From assembly GCA_910579605.1 (NCBI GenBank), contig CAJTUG010000024.1, positions 10,494-36,714 of the forward strand: a stretch of 26,221 bases of DNA, in the 5' to 3' direction. The notes under the pieces are model-generated. The model saw nothing but the letters and a program-made list of their open reading frames with translations. It had not been told where the DNA came from and made no database searches. Position 1 is the stretch's first letter. Every line of letters begins with the position of its first letter. This document shows positions 16,583-23,674 of this stretch, piece by piece. A program made the position numbers and the translations under genes. The DNA is from an uncultured Muribaculaceae bacterium (GTDB lineage: Bacteria; Bacteroidota; Bacteroidia; Bacteroidales; Muribaculaceae).

Positions 16583-17988
16583 CAGAACAATCGTTGCTGA
16601 CCGTTTAAGCTGTCATTAATTTCATCCTCGCTCAAAGACACCGGATTTTCCATAGAATCTTCAACTACAGCGTTTTCTTGCGACAGTTCAGAATCCTCTT
16701 CCGCCAAGCCCACGGATTCCGCATCTTCATCTGGACTGATTTCTTCTATGGCATCAAGCTCTAATGTCGTAAGCCTCTTACCTCTTGCTTTCAACGACTT
16801 AACTCCTATATACTCCACTGCATCAATATCCGTGGAGACCTTAGAAACATCAGCAAAAACAAGACGGAATACAGGAGATTTCTTACTTGTAAGGAACAAG
16901 AGTTTGGATTTTTCATTTTCTCCTATAAAACGTTGATGCTTAGACGATGATTCAAATTCAAAGCGCTTTATGTATGGGAAGCCTTGGTCGGCATCATCAA
17001 CTATAGCCGTCCACACAGTACCTGCCGCAAATTTTTCTATCCTCAACACCTCCGACGCATCTTCATAGTGGTTGGCAATATCAAAACCGGTAGTATAATA
17101 CTCGCCATTTTTAAGAACAACCAATATCTGGTCGTTTCCATGGAACTCTCCCAACAATTCGCCTCTGCCATCATAGTTAATGCGCATGACATCGAAATCA
17201 AACCAAACTTGCCGTCCACCGAGAGTAGATGCCCCACGTTCTTTAAGGGAAAAACGCTGAACTTCGTTCTTTGTAACAAGATTTCCCAATGCACCACGCC
17301 CTTTAATGGCAAGTTTAGCAAAATCAACATCAAATGTCAACGTTTTTAGCCTGTTTTTAGGCTTAAGGGTTACCTTTACAATTTCGGCCTCTCCATTTGG
17401 ATTTGCTGTAAACCAACATATACGTGTACCAGAAGCCCCAGGAGTAAGGTTATAGTCATTATCGCGAGACACACCGGTAATGTGAAAACGTTTCATATAG
17501 TACGCACCGGCTCGGCCATTCTGATAAATCATATTATAAGTCATACGGTCGTCTTTGCGGTTGAAGACATTTACATATAATACATCTTTATCCACAAAAA
17601 TCTTTTCCTGGACTTTAGTCACCTTATATCTACCGTCGCGATAAATGATTATAATGTCGTCAAACAACGAACAATTACATATAAACTCATCTTTCTTCAG
17701 CGAAGTTCCCACAAAACCTTCTTTTCTGTTTATATACAATTTCTCATTGGCTTCAGCTACCGCTGCGGCTTGTATATTGTCGAAACCTCTTATCGCTGTC
17801 TTACGAGGATAATGTTGCCCATATTTCCCCTTGAGATACTCATACCAATCTACGGTAACATCATCGATATGCTCAAGTTTATCAAGCGTTTCCGAAATCT
17901 TACCTCGCAGTTGATCTATTGCCGCATTTGCCTCATCGGAATTAAAACGGAGTATCCTCTTCATTTTTAAGCAATCGGAGAATATCAT
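16582..17988 (-). CDS. parC: topoisomerase IV subunit A, C-terminal half (split or frameshifted parC)
   Basis: This frame encodes the second half of a Bacteroidota ParC: the returning coiled-coil helix of the C-gate (RILRFNSDEANAAIDQLRG and on to WYEYLKGKYG), then VAEANEKLYINRKEGFVGT and the beta-pinwheel C-terminal domain (NCSLFDDIIIIYRDGRYKV, TANPNGEAEIVKVTLKP, GRGALGNLVTKNEV, GASTLGGRQVWFD), and an acidic tail. It overlaps the N-terminal half in the +1 frame. Possible starts are ATG 17988, with a GAGAGG upstream that could serve as a Shine-Dalgarno, and ATG 17964; residues after about 17964 are the conserved ones. Together the halves would give about 890 residues, a normal full length. Either it is a separate polypeptide that assembles with the first, or the gene carries an indel. 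Confidence 0.85.
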   Translation of the reverse strand: MIFSDCLKMKRILRFNSDEANAAIDQLRGKISETLDKLEHIDDVTVDWYEYLKGKYGQHYPRKTAIRGFDNIQAAAVAEANEKLYINRKEGFVGTSLKKDEFICNCSLFDDIIIIYRDGRYKVTKVQEKIFVDKDVLYVNVFNRKDDRMTYNMIYQNGRAGAYYMKRFHITGVSRDNDYNLTPGASGTRICWFTANPNGEAEIVKVTLKPKNRLKTLTFDVDFAKLAIKGRGALGNLVTKNEVQRFSLKERGASTLGGRQVWFDFDVMRINYDGRGELLGEFHGNDQILVVLKNGEYYTTGFDIANHYEDASEVLRIEKFAAGTVWTAIVDDADQGFPYIKRFEFESSSKHQRFIGENEKSKLLFLTSKKSPVFRLVFADVSKVSTDIDAVEYIGVKSLKARGKRLTTLELDAIEEISPDEDAESVGLAEEDSELSQENAVVEDSMENPVSLSEDEINDSLNGQQRLF

Positions 17989-19249
17989 CTCGCTGGACCT
18001 CTCGGGTCAGCAAAGACTTATATGGGTCAAGACGCCTGTCTATATGCATTATTGCATCTTCAAGAACTACAGCCTCCTCATATTCACGGTCTTTGTATAT
18101 GCGCTCTTCTATAAAAATCTTTTCAAGCGAAGCATAAAGCAGCTGCTCTCTATATTCACCTAAAGAAACTTGAAGCTCCGCCTCTATGATGCGACGCGTA
18201 GTATCAACGCTGTGCCGCAACACATCGCTCACACCAAGAAAACATGGCTTGTTGTCATGAATCACACAGCAATTAGGCGAGATATTAACTTCGCAATCAG
18301 TAAAAGCATACAAGGCATCTATAGTCTTATCGGAACTTGTACCTGGTTGCAAGTGAACAAGAATACTGGCCTCGGCTGCTGTATTATTTTCTACTTTACG
18401 AATCTTTATCTGTCCTCGCTCAAATGCTTTGAGAATACTTTCAATAAGGCTCTCAGCTGTTTTACCAAAAGGCAATTCTGTGATATTAAGGGTCTTGTTG
18501 TCTAATTTCTCTATTTTTGCGCGAACTTTAACAGCCCCTCCACGCTTGCCATCGTTATAGCGGCCAACATCAATAAGCCCTCCTGTCATGAAATCCGGGT
18601 ATAACTCGAAATCATGTCCTCTCACATAGGCTATGGAAGCATCTATTATCTCGTTAAAATTATGAGGAAGAATCTTCGACGACAAACCCACTGCGATACC
18701 TTCAGCCCCTTGAGCCAACAACAGAGGATACTTAGCAGGAAGAGTCACAGGCTCACGCTTACGCCCATCGTAGCTCACTGTCCACTCCGTCACCTTAGGA
18801 TTATACAGCACGTCCAACGCAAATAGGCTCAGACGCGCCTCTATATATCGGGCTGCAGCAGCTGGAGCTCCCGTTAGTATATTGCCCCAATTTCCTTGAG
18901 TCTCTACCAAAAGTTCTTTTTGCCCCAACTGCACCAAAGCATCCTTAATAGAAGCATCGCCATGGGGATGATACTGCATGGTTGTACCGACTATATTGGC
19001 AACCTTGTTGAGCCTGCCATCATCTATAGTCTTCATGGCATGCAATATACGACGTTGAACCGGCTTAAGGCCATCGTCGATATGAGGAACAGCTCGCTCC
19101 AAAATCACATACGACGCATATTCCAGAAACCATGTCTGAAACATTCCGCGCAGATTGTGGCGTATCAATTCCGAGGAATCGGAATAGGGCTTAATTGGAG
19201 TTTGAGGTTGTTGGATTTCCTCGTAGATATCTTCTGGTTCGTCGCTCAT
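17942..19249 (-). CDS. parC: topoisomerase IV subunit A, N-terminal half with active-site Tyr (split or frameshifted parC)
   Basis: The 435-residue product from ATG 19249 (an upstream TTG at 19252 is less likely) covers the winged-helix and tower domains of ParC. Motifs: LEYASYVILERAVPHI (about 43-58), LKPVQRRILHAM (61-72), YHPHGDASIKDALVQLGQ (93-110, the quinolone-determining region with Ser100), and AAAARYIEARLS with the DNA-cleaving Tyr135. DNA is cut by this half with ParE to decatenate daughter chromosomes. It runs normally to LTREVQRDDILRLL, then leaves the conserved frame at an A5 run (plus-strand T5 17964-17968) and stops at 17942 after a spurious NEEDTPF tail. Bacteroides homologues, from memory, read RDDILKLMEIKMQRIL here, so about five bases appear missing. 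A TATCTTTG promoter lies 43-50 bases upstream; it is the first gene of the operon. Confidence 0.88.
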   Translation of the reverse strand: MSDEPEDIYEEIQQPQTPIKPYSDSSELIRHNLRGMFQTWFLEYASYVILERAVPHIDDGLKPVQRRILHAMKTIDDGRLNKVANIVGTTMQYHPHGDASIKDALVQLGQKELLVETQGNWGNILTGAPAAAARYIEARLSLFALDVLYNPKVTEWTVSYDGRKREPVTLPAKYPLLLAQGAEGIAVGLSSKILPHNFNEIIDASIAYVRGHDFELYPDFMTGGLIDVGRYNDGKRGGAVKVRAKIEKLDNKTLNITELPFGKTAESLIESILKAFERGQIKIRKVENNTAAEASILVHLQPGTSSDKTIDALYAFTDCEVNISPNCCVIHDNKPCFLGVSDVLRHSVDTTRRIIEAELQVSLGEYREQLLYASLEKIFIEERIYKDREYEEAVVLEDAIMHIDRRLDPYKSLLTREVQRDDILRLLKNEEDTPF

Positions 19250-19291
19250 CAAGGTAAGAATTTAAGTAACTCTCTATTTGGCAATTTTTCA

Positions 19292-19299
19292 CAAAGATA
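19292..19299 (-). promoter_or_regulatory. Bacteroidota -7 box for the topoisomerase operon
   Basis: On the minus strand 19299-19292 reads TATCTTTG, an exact match to the Bacteroidota primary-sigma -7 consensus TAnnTTTG. The -33 region about 20 bases upstream shows no clear TTTG, so it is a one-box match. Transcription would start near 19285, leaving a leader of about 35 bases before the ATG at 19249. It probably drives the whole minus-strand operon down to the glycosyltransferase. Confidence 0.55.
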
Positions 19300-19389
19300 A
19301 CGATTTTTTTTCAAAAAGACATGTCCAAATCCAAAAATCAAGTCGTTTGCATCCTTTTTAGTTATCTAAATCCCCAATCATATTATTCA

Positions 19390-19421
19390 TTTGCACAATT
19401 CCTTATTTATACCTATCTTTG
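19390..19421 (+). promoter_or_regulatory. Bacteroidota promoter of the TonB-dependent receptor gene
   Basis: A -33 box TTTG (19390-19393) and a -7 box TATCTTTG (19414-19421) are separated by 20 bases, the usual spacing in Bacteroidota. Transcription would start near 19428, about 35 bases before the receptor ATG. No repressor palindrome such as a Fur-type box is obvious around it. It is back to back with the minus-strand operon promoter, about 115 bases apart. Confidence 0.7.
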
Positions 19422-19463
19422 CAAATATTTTAAATCTTTTCAAATAAGAATCTACATCATAAA

Positions 19464-21770
19464 ATGAAAATTTCTTTACGGATAGCAGTGGCTGCTATAT
19501 TCGCAATCTTTACTATTTTCCTGCCAATAAAACTTTATTCACAATCAGATGCCAACCTCTCTGGGCATGTGGTAGACATCGAAACAGGAGAACATCTCCC
19601 CTATTTTGTCATCAAACTCCTTGGGACATCTATAGTAACAATGACCGATGCTTCAGGACACTACTCACTCACAAACCTAAAACCAGGAAACTACACCGTA
19701 GAAGCATCATCTGTAGGGTTCACAACAAAAACACTCAAAACAAAAGTTGAGCCTCATAGCAACACAGAGCTAAATTTTATAGTTGAACCAGACGCTTTGA
19801 TGTTGGATCAGGTTGTAGTTACCGGCAGCAAAACAGAATTGAAACGGCGAAACAGCCCGGCTCTCGTAAGCATTGTTAACGATAAAATTTTCGGTCTCGT
19901 AAATGCAAGTTCATTGGCCGACGGACTTAATTTCCAACCTGGTGTACGAGTGGAAAACGACTGTCAGAACTGCGGCTTCACACAAGTGAGAATCAACGGT
20001 CTCGACGGGCATTACTCGCAGATCTTAATGAATTCAAGACCCATTTTTTCCGCTCTCGCAGGTGTATATGGTCTTGAGCACATACCCGCCAATATTATAG
20101 ACCGAGTAGAAGTTATGAGAGGCGGTGGCTCAGCACTATTCGGGTCTTCTGCTATTGGCGGCACAATAAACATCATCACAAAAGAACCGCTGACAAATTA
20201 TGCAGAAGTCGCCCACAGTTTAGTTTCTCAAGGGATAACCGGTTCTTTGGATAACAACACAACACTAAACGCATCCGTAGTAGGAGAAAACAACCGGATG
20301 GGCATTACTATTTATGGACAAAACAGAAACCGAGACGGATATGACCACGACAACGACGGATATACTGAAATTGCACAAATCAAAACCCAAACAATCGGTA
20401 CTCGCGCATATCTAAAAACAACCGACGAAACAAAACTTTCTGTTGAATACAACGCCACCCACGAATACCGCCGTGGAGGAGACAACCTTGATCTCCCCCC
20501 CCACGAAGCTATGGTGGCAGAACAAGCAGAGCACAATATAAATTCTGGACAAGCGACCTTTGACCTATACAACAAAAGCCGGTCTTCCCATCTAAATATC
20601 TTCGCGGCTGCAATGTCCACACATCGCAAAAGCTACTACGGATCTGAAAAAGACCCCGACGCCTATGGTAAAACTACCGACCTCACAGCTACAGCCGGTG
20701 CACAATTCACACACAATTTCGAGAAACTTTGGTTCATGCCAGCAGAAATGATAGGAGGTCTTGAATACGTCTACAACCGCCTCCACGACATTTCAATAGG
20801 CTACGACCACGACGTCCTGCAGAAAGTAAACACCTACAGCGCATATTTCCAAAACGAATGGCGCGACGACCGGTGGGGCTTCCTCATAGGAGCACGACTC
20901 GATAAAAACTCCCTCATCAAAAACCCTATCGTATCTCCGCGACTCAACATACGCTTCAACCCATCCGACAAGTTCAACTTCAGAGTTTCATACTCCACCG
21001 GATTCCGCTCACCTCAAGCCTACGATGAAGATTTCCACGTCGCTGTAGTAGGGGGAGAACGAGTTGTAACAATTCTTAACCCAAAACTAAAACAAGAAAG
21101 CAGCCACAGTGTAAGTGCATCTGCAGATATATATCAACGATTCGGAAATATAAACACAAATCTCACTATAGAAGGATTCTTCACTACATTAAACGACGTT
21201 TTCGCACTCCGCAAACTCAATCAACCCGATCAAGACGGAAACACAGTTTTAGAGCGCTACAACGGCTCTGGCGCCACTGTAGCAGGTATAAATGCCGAAC
21301 TACGCGTATATTTCCCAAAATGGCAAATACAAGCCGGTATAACATGGCAAAACAGCCGCTACAAGAAGCCAGAAGAATGGAGCGAAAATCCCGACGTACC
21401 AGCCGTAAAAAAAATGTTTAGAACCCCAGACCTATACGGATTTTTCACCGCAACATACGATATAACACGTAAACTCAAAATTGCCGCTACTGGAACCTAT
21501 ACAGGATCAATGCTCGTTCAGCATATGGAAGGATCTGGAACTCCGAAAGATATTGCTGTTACAACCCCAAGATTCTTTGATGCAAACCTCAAAATTTCAT
21601 ACGAATTAAAAATTATGAGAACTGCTTGCCTTGAACTTAATGCCGGCATAGCTAACATATTCAACGCATATCAAAAAGATTTTGACCAAGGTTATCTCAG
21701 AGACTCCGGCTACATCTACGGTCCCACAACCCCTCGTTCACTCACAGCAGGATTCAAATTCCATATCTAA
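19464..21770 (+). CDS. TonB-dependent outer-membrane receptor
   Basis: The 768-residue protein has a signal peptide (about 1-27, ending LYSQS), a carboxypeptidase-regulatory-like beta-sandwich (about 32-112, LSGHVVDIETGEHLPYF to VGFTTKTLKTKV), a TonB-box-like LDQVVVTGSK near 115, a plug with VRINGLDGHYSQILMNSRP and IIDRVEVMRGGGSALFG (about 175-225) closing with GGTINIITKEP, and a 22-strand-type barrel to the C-terminal FKFHI. The length suits a receptor for a small ligand (metal chelate, haem, corrinoid) and is shorter than SusC glycan importers; no SusD gene follows. The plug has an unusual Cys pair, NDCQNCGF near 167-171. A C8 run lies at 20495-20502. The gene is monocistronic, with its own promoter and terminator, so neighbours do not help name the ligand. 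Confidence 0.9.
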   Translation: MKISLRIAVAAIFAIFTIFLPIKLYSQSDANLSGHVVDIETGEHLPYFVIKLLGTSIVTMTDASGHYSLTNLKPGNYTVEASSVGFTTKTLKTKVEPHSNTELNFIVEPDALMLDQVVVTGSKTELKRRNSPALVSIVNDKIFGLVNASSLADGLNFQPGVRVENDCQNCGFTQVRINGLDGHYSQILMNSRPIFSALAGVYGLEHIPANIIDRVEVMRGGGSALFGSSAIGGTINIITKEPLTNYAEVAHSLVSQGITGSLDNNTTLNASVVGENNRMGITIYGQNRNRDGYDHDNDGYTEIAQIKTQTIGTRAYLKTTDETKLSVEYNATHEYRRGGDNLDLPPHEAMVAEQAEHNINSGQATFDLYNKSRSSHLNIFAAAMSTHRKSYYGSEKDPDAYGKTTDLTATAGAQFTHNFEKLWFMPAEMIGGLEYVYNRLHDISIGYDHDVLQKVNTYSAYFQNEWRDDRWGFLIGARLDKNSLIKNPIVSPRLNIRFNPSDKFNFRVSYSTGFRSPQAYDEDFHVAVVGGERVVTILNPKLKQESSHSVSASADIYQRFGNINTNLTIEGFFTTLNDVFALRKLNQPDQDGNTVLERYNGSGATVAGINAELRVYFPKWQIQAGITWQNSRYKKPEEWSENPDVPAVKKMFRTPDLYGFFTATYDITRKLKIAATGTYTGSMLVQHMEGSGTPKDIAVTTPRFFDANLKISYELKIMRTACLELNAGIANIFNAYQKDFDQGYLRDSGYIYGPTTPRSLTAGFKFHI

Positions 21771-21814
21771 AATATCTGTTCAATAATATTACTGTACTCT
21801 CAAATTTATTTTAT

Positions 21815-21854
21815 GTCTTGGTGTTACCTTTGTGGTGACATCAAGACTTTTTTT
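21815..21854 (+). terminator. intrinsic terminator of the TonB-dependent receptor gene
   Basis: Bases 21815-21828 (GTCTTGGTGTTACC) pair with 21834-21847 (GGTGACATCAAGAC) in a continuous 14-bp stem with two G-U pairs and a 5-base loop, followed at once by T7 (21848-21854). It lies 45 bases after the receptor stop. It closes that transcription unit and separates it from the AT-rich island downstream. Confidence 0.9.
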
Positions 21855-21903
21855 AACCTAAAGCAAAATAAAAACCGAGCTCATACCTGTAAAATGATGC
21901 AAT

Positions 21904-22028
21904 TATGTCGGATAACATATTTTATTCTACATCAGACAACAGGGCTATTTGGTGAAAAAATAGTAACTTTGTAACCGAAATTAATAACTCAATTTCTGCC
22001 AATGAAATAAAATAGATAATCCGACATA
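21904..22028. repeat. imperfect inverted repeat flanking about 78 bases (possible recombination or invertible segment)
   Basis: The left arm, about 21904-21926, reads TATGTCGGATAACATATTTT and continues ATT; the right arm, about 22006-22028, read on the minus strand gives TATGTCGGATTATCTATTTT and continues ATT. They match at about 20 of 23 positions, the three mismatches sitting together in the middle. The 78 bases between the arms contain TAACTTTG (21964-21971), a match to the -7 consensus facing the island, though without a TTTG at -33 distance. Such arms could be sites for a tyrosine or serine recombinase, ends of a small element, or a protein-binding dyad. No recombinase gene is in the window. 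Confidence 0.55.
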
Positions 22029-22031
22029 TTA

Positions 22032-22049
22032 AAGAAGTGTTTGCTTCTT
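22032..22049. repeat. small hairpin before the long structured element
   Basis: AAGAAG (22032-22037) pairs with CTTCTT (22044-22049) around the 6-base loop TGTTTG. It lies directly before the 135-base hairpin and may be its first helix if the region is transcribed. Confidence 0.4.
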
Positions 22050-22050
22050 A

Positions 22051-22185
22051 CTTGTAGCTTTCATAAATCGCCAAAACTCTTGAAATTTACCTACAAAGTA
22101 ATAAGTAGATGCTTGCACCATACAGGTGTGGGCTTCTCTTGTTTGTAGGTATAGGCGTTTGGCGATGCCTTGAAAGCTAGACAAG
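22051..22185 (+). ncRNA. 135-base extended hairpin, candidate structured RNA or folded DNA element
   Basis: Four successive helices pair the two ends of this segment. CTTGT+AGCTTTCA (22051-22063) pairs with TGAAAGCT+ACAAG (22171-22185) with only an AG bulge. ATCGCCAAA (22067-22075) pairs with TTTGGCGAT (22158-22166). ACCTACAAA (22089-22097) pairs with TTTGTAGGT (22142-22150). An apical arm is closed by AAG/CTT (22103-22105 with 22138-22140) and tipped by CACC-ATACA-GGTG (22116-22128). Interior loops separate the helices. This sits in the leader of the accessory gene island and is non-coding on both strands. Such architecture suits a structured leader or small RNA, or a single-strand-folded recombination site of the attC kind. 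I recognise no named family. The strand is given as plus because of the downstream genes and T-run. Confidence 0.6.
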
Positions 22186-22203
22186 ATGGCCTACACCTTT
22201 TTT
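22124..22203 (+). promoter_or_regulatory. alternative terminator-like fold in the island leader
   Basis: AGGTGTGGGC (22124-22133) can pair with GCCTACACCT (22189-22198) over 10 bp with a single G-U, and the 3' arm runs into T6 (22198-22203). A supporting inner helix is TCTTGT (22137-22142) with ACAAGA (22181-22186). This fold uses bases that the long hairpin needs for its outer stem and apical arm, so the two are mutually exclusive. That is the logic of an attenuator. It ends 25 bases before the first island ATG. The pairing is visible; regulation is inferred. Confidence 0.42.
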
Positions 22204-22228
22204 ATGTCCTAACCCTAGGAATACGAAC

Positions 22229-22477
22229 ATGGAAATAAGCGACATAATTATACTGATTATAATAGCACCCATTATAATATGCTTTATTATCGTTGGTTTT
22301 GCTCCATTATTAGGTATAGGTGTATTTGTCTTAAACTTAATTGTTGATGAATATCACAAACTTACCTATAGCGAAACCTCAATAAGCGATAAGGTATTCT
22401 ATGTTTTGCGTATGATAGGATTATGTTATCTTGCTTACGTTCTTGTGTCATATATAATAACCCTATTCTCTGATTAA
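22229..22477 (+). CDS. small two-TM membrane protein, unknown
   Basis: The 82-residue product has a very hydrophobic first segment (about 5-38, IIILIIIAPIIICFIIVGFA and beyond, possibly one long or two short helices), a polar loop (DEYHKLTYSETSISDK) and a final membrane helix (about 58-79). There is no cleavable signal. An AGGA lies 9 bases or so before the ATG. It is the first gene of the AT-rich island, directly after the structured leader, and is followed after 3 bases by the next gene. I do not recognise a family. Small membrane proteins of this kind occur as immunity proteins, holins and many uncharacterised products; nothing here decides between these. Confidence 0.65.
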   Translation: MEISDIIILIIIAPIIICFIIVGFAPLLGIGVFVLNLIVDEYHKLTYSETSISDKVFYVLRMIGLCYLAYVLVSYIITLFSD

Positions 22478-22480
22478 ACA

Positions 22481-22966
22481 ATGAATATCTCCAAAATTTT
22501 ATCAAAAATACATGAGCTTCTTTTACCTAAAGCATATAAGCTTTGTTTAGCACGTGACTTATACCTGCTATCTTTAAGCAATGGTAAGGAAACGGCGCAC
22601 CGCACAGGACTACTTGCTGTGTTTTGTGCTAAAGAGAACATCCCTCAATCTATGCTGAGAGAGGTGGTAAATAATCCTCTTGCCATAATAGATTGTTACC
22701 CTCAATCAGCACAGGCAAAAGAGAAATATATCTATCTTCTTTCTTCCATGTTGCTTGTTGAGGGAAGCGTTTCCGAGAATGCGTTGGTTCACTATAAGTA
22801 TCCGATGTACAAACTTGGTCTTGATGATGTAGATATGGTCAAAGTCATAGTTGCCTTAGGACAAACTAATCCTAAATTCCAATCTGCCGCTATCTCCTAC
22901 GTGGCAAATGTAGATATGGAAACTCTAACAGAACTAGGAAAACGTTCAAACAACAATCGTAAATGA
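22481..22966 (+). CDS. helical cytoplasmic protein, possibly TerB-like, unknown function
   Basis: The 161-residue product is predicted all-helical and soluble. A central stretch, AKEKYIYLLSSMLLVEGSVS followed by ENALVHYKYPMYKLGLDDVDM (about 85-125), resembles the helix pairs of TerB-like domains, where an L-x3-LLxADG-VS/E-E pattern precedes a long helix; here the acidic metal-site residues are mostly absent, so the resemblance is weak. It starts 3 bases after the two-TM gene and its stop overlaps the start of the retropepsin gene (ATGA at 22963), indicating coupled translation. I do not recognise it with confidence and give no function. Confidence 0.6.
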   Translation: MNISKILSKIHELLLPKAYKLCLARDLYLLSLSNGKETAHRTGLLAVFCAKENIPQSMLREVVNNPLAIIDCYPQSAQAKEKYIYLLSSMLLVEGSVSENALVHYKYPMYKLGLDDVDMVKVIVALGQTNPKFQSAAISYVANVDMETLTELGKRSNNNRK

Positions 22967-23362
22967 AAATACCAATCATACATTCCCTAAACAAAGTCGG
23001 TCTGCCTTTGGTAGTTACCACGAGCCGACCACATCCATGCTTCCTTGTAGATACAGGGTCTAGTCACAACGTGCTGTTCTCATACGTCTTGACTGCATCT
23101 GAGCTTACCTATACTACTATAGATATAATCTCATTCTATCATGGGTATTAACGGTACACCTACCGTGGTAAATCAATTAGAAACCACTCTTTCGTTTGAT
23201 GAAAAAGATGTATCAACAACATTCTCTGTCCTAGATACGACCAATGCCATATCTCAAATTCAACAAGAGAGCGGTATTCAGATACATGGCATACTAGGAA
23301 TTCCATTCTTGACACAGAACGAGTGGATTTTGGATTTTAAAAACTTGACGATTACAAAATAA
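22963..23362 (+). pseudogene. retropepsin-like aspartic protease, broken by a one-base frameshift
   Basis: The first frame (22963-23151) gives 62 residues with the aspartic protease motif FLVDTGSSHNVLFSYV, then drifts into ISFYHGY and stops. The second frame (ATG at 23141 to 23362, 73 residues) gives GINGTPTVVNQLETTLSF and ends HGILGIPFLTQNEWILDF, the flap and the hydrophobic ILG block that follow DTGS in single-domain retropepsins. Dropping one T of the TT at 23134-23135 joins them smoothly as IISSIMGING; the span of 400 bases would then be 399, coding 132 residues, a normal size for a protease that works as a homodimer. No signal peptide. Its start overlaps the previous stop (ATGA). It may be a real pseudogene, a site of slippage, or a sequence error. 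Confidence 0.72.
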
Positions 23363-23368
23363 CACTAT

Positions 23369-23638
23369 ATGATACGAATTATAACTTACATACTAATCTG
23401 TATGTTTTTCGGTTGGCTACTTTGTGATATTGAGCCATCAAAGGAATACTCATGGTATTCAGGAATATGGCATGGCTTATTCTTTATCCCAAATTGGATT
23501 AGACATTGGTTTGGAGATGCTTTGTATAAGGCAGAGGACTATACTACGGCCTACAATATCTTCTGGTGGATATTTACAATACTATCTACTATAAGCTTCT
23601 TGTTTGGCGGTGTCAGCAAGCCTGAAAATAGATATTAA
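23369..23638 (+). CDS. small two-TM membrane protein rich in Trp, unknown
   Basis: The 89-residue product has an N-terminal membrane helix (about 3-20, ITYILICMFFGWLLC), a central aromatic loop with many Trp and Tyr (YSWYSGIWHGLFFIPNWIRH) and a C-terminal helix (about 63-82, FWWIFTILSTISFLFGG). The aromatic loop is probably membrane-embedded or interfacial. It starts 6 bases after the retropepsin stop and 36 bases before the next gene, so it belongs to the same transcript. I think I have seen related small proteins in Bacteroidales but cannot name a family or function. Confidence 0.62.
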   Translation: MIRIITYILICMFFGWLLCDIEPSKEYSWYSGIWHGLFFIPNWIRHWFGDALYKAEDYTTAYNIFWWIFTILSTISFLFGGVSKPENRY

Positions 23639-23674
23639 CACATAGATACTTAACTTTCAAAAGATTAATTCAAA

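Noticed and set aside
21825..21832. TACCTTTG, a match to the -7 promoter consensus after the receptor gene
   Set aside because: It lies in the stem and loop of the strong 14-bp terminator (21815-21854) and has no -33 TTTG at the right distance, so it is better explained by the hairpin.
22030..22205. Classical integron attC site or retron RNA
   Set aside because: I find no clear RYYYAAC/GTTRRRY core sites and no integrase or reverse transcriptase gene in the window, so neither name is supported despite the suggestive fold.
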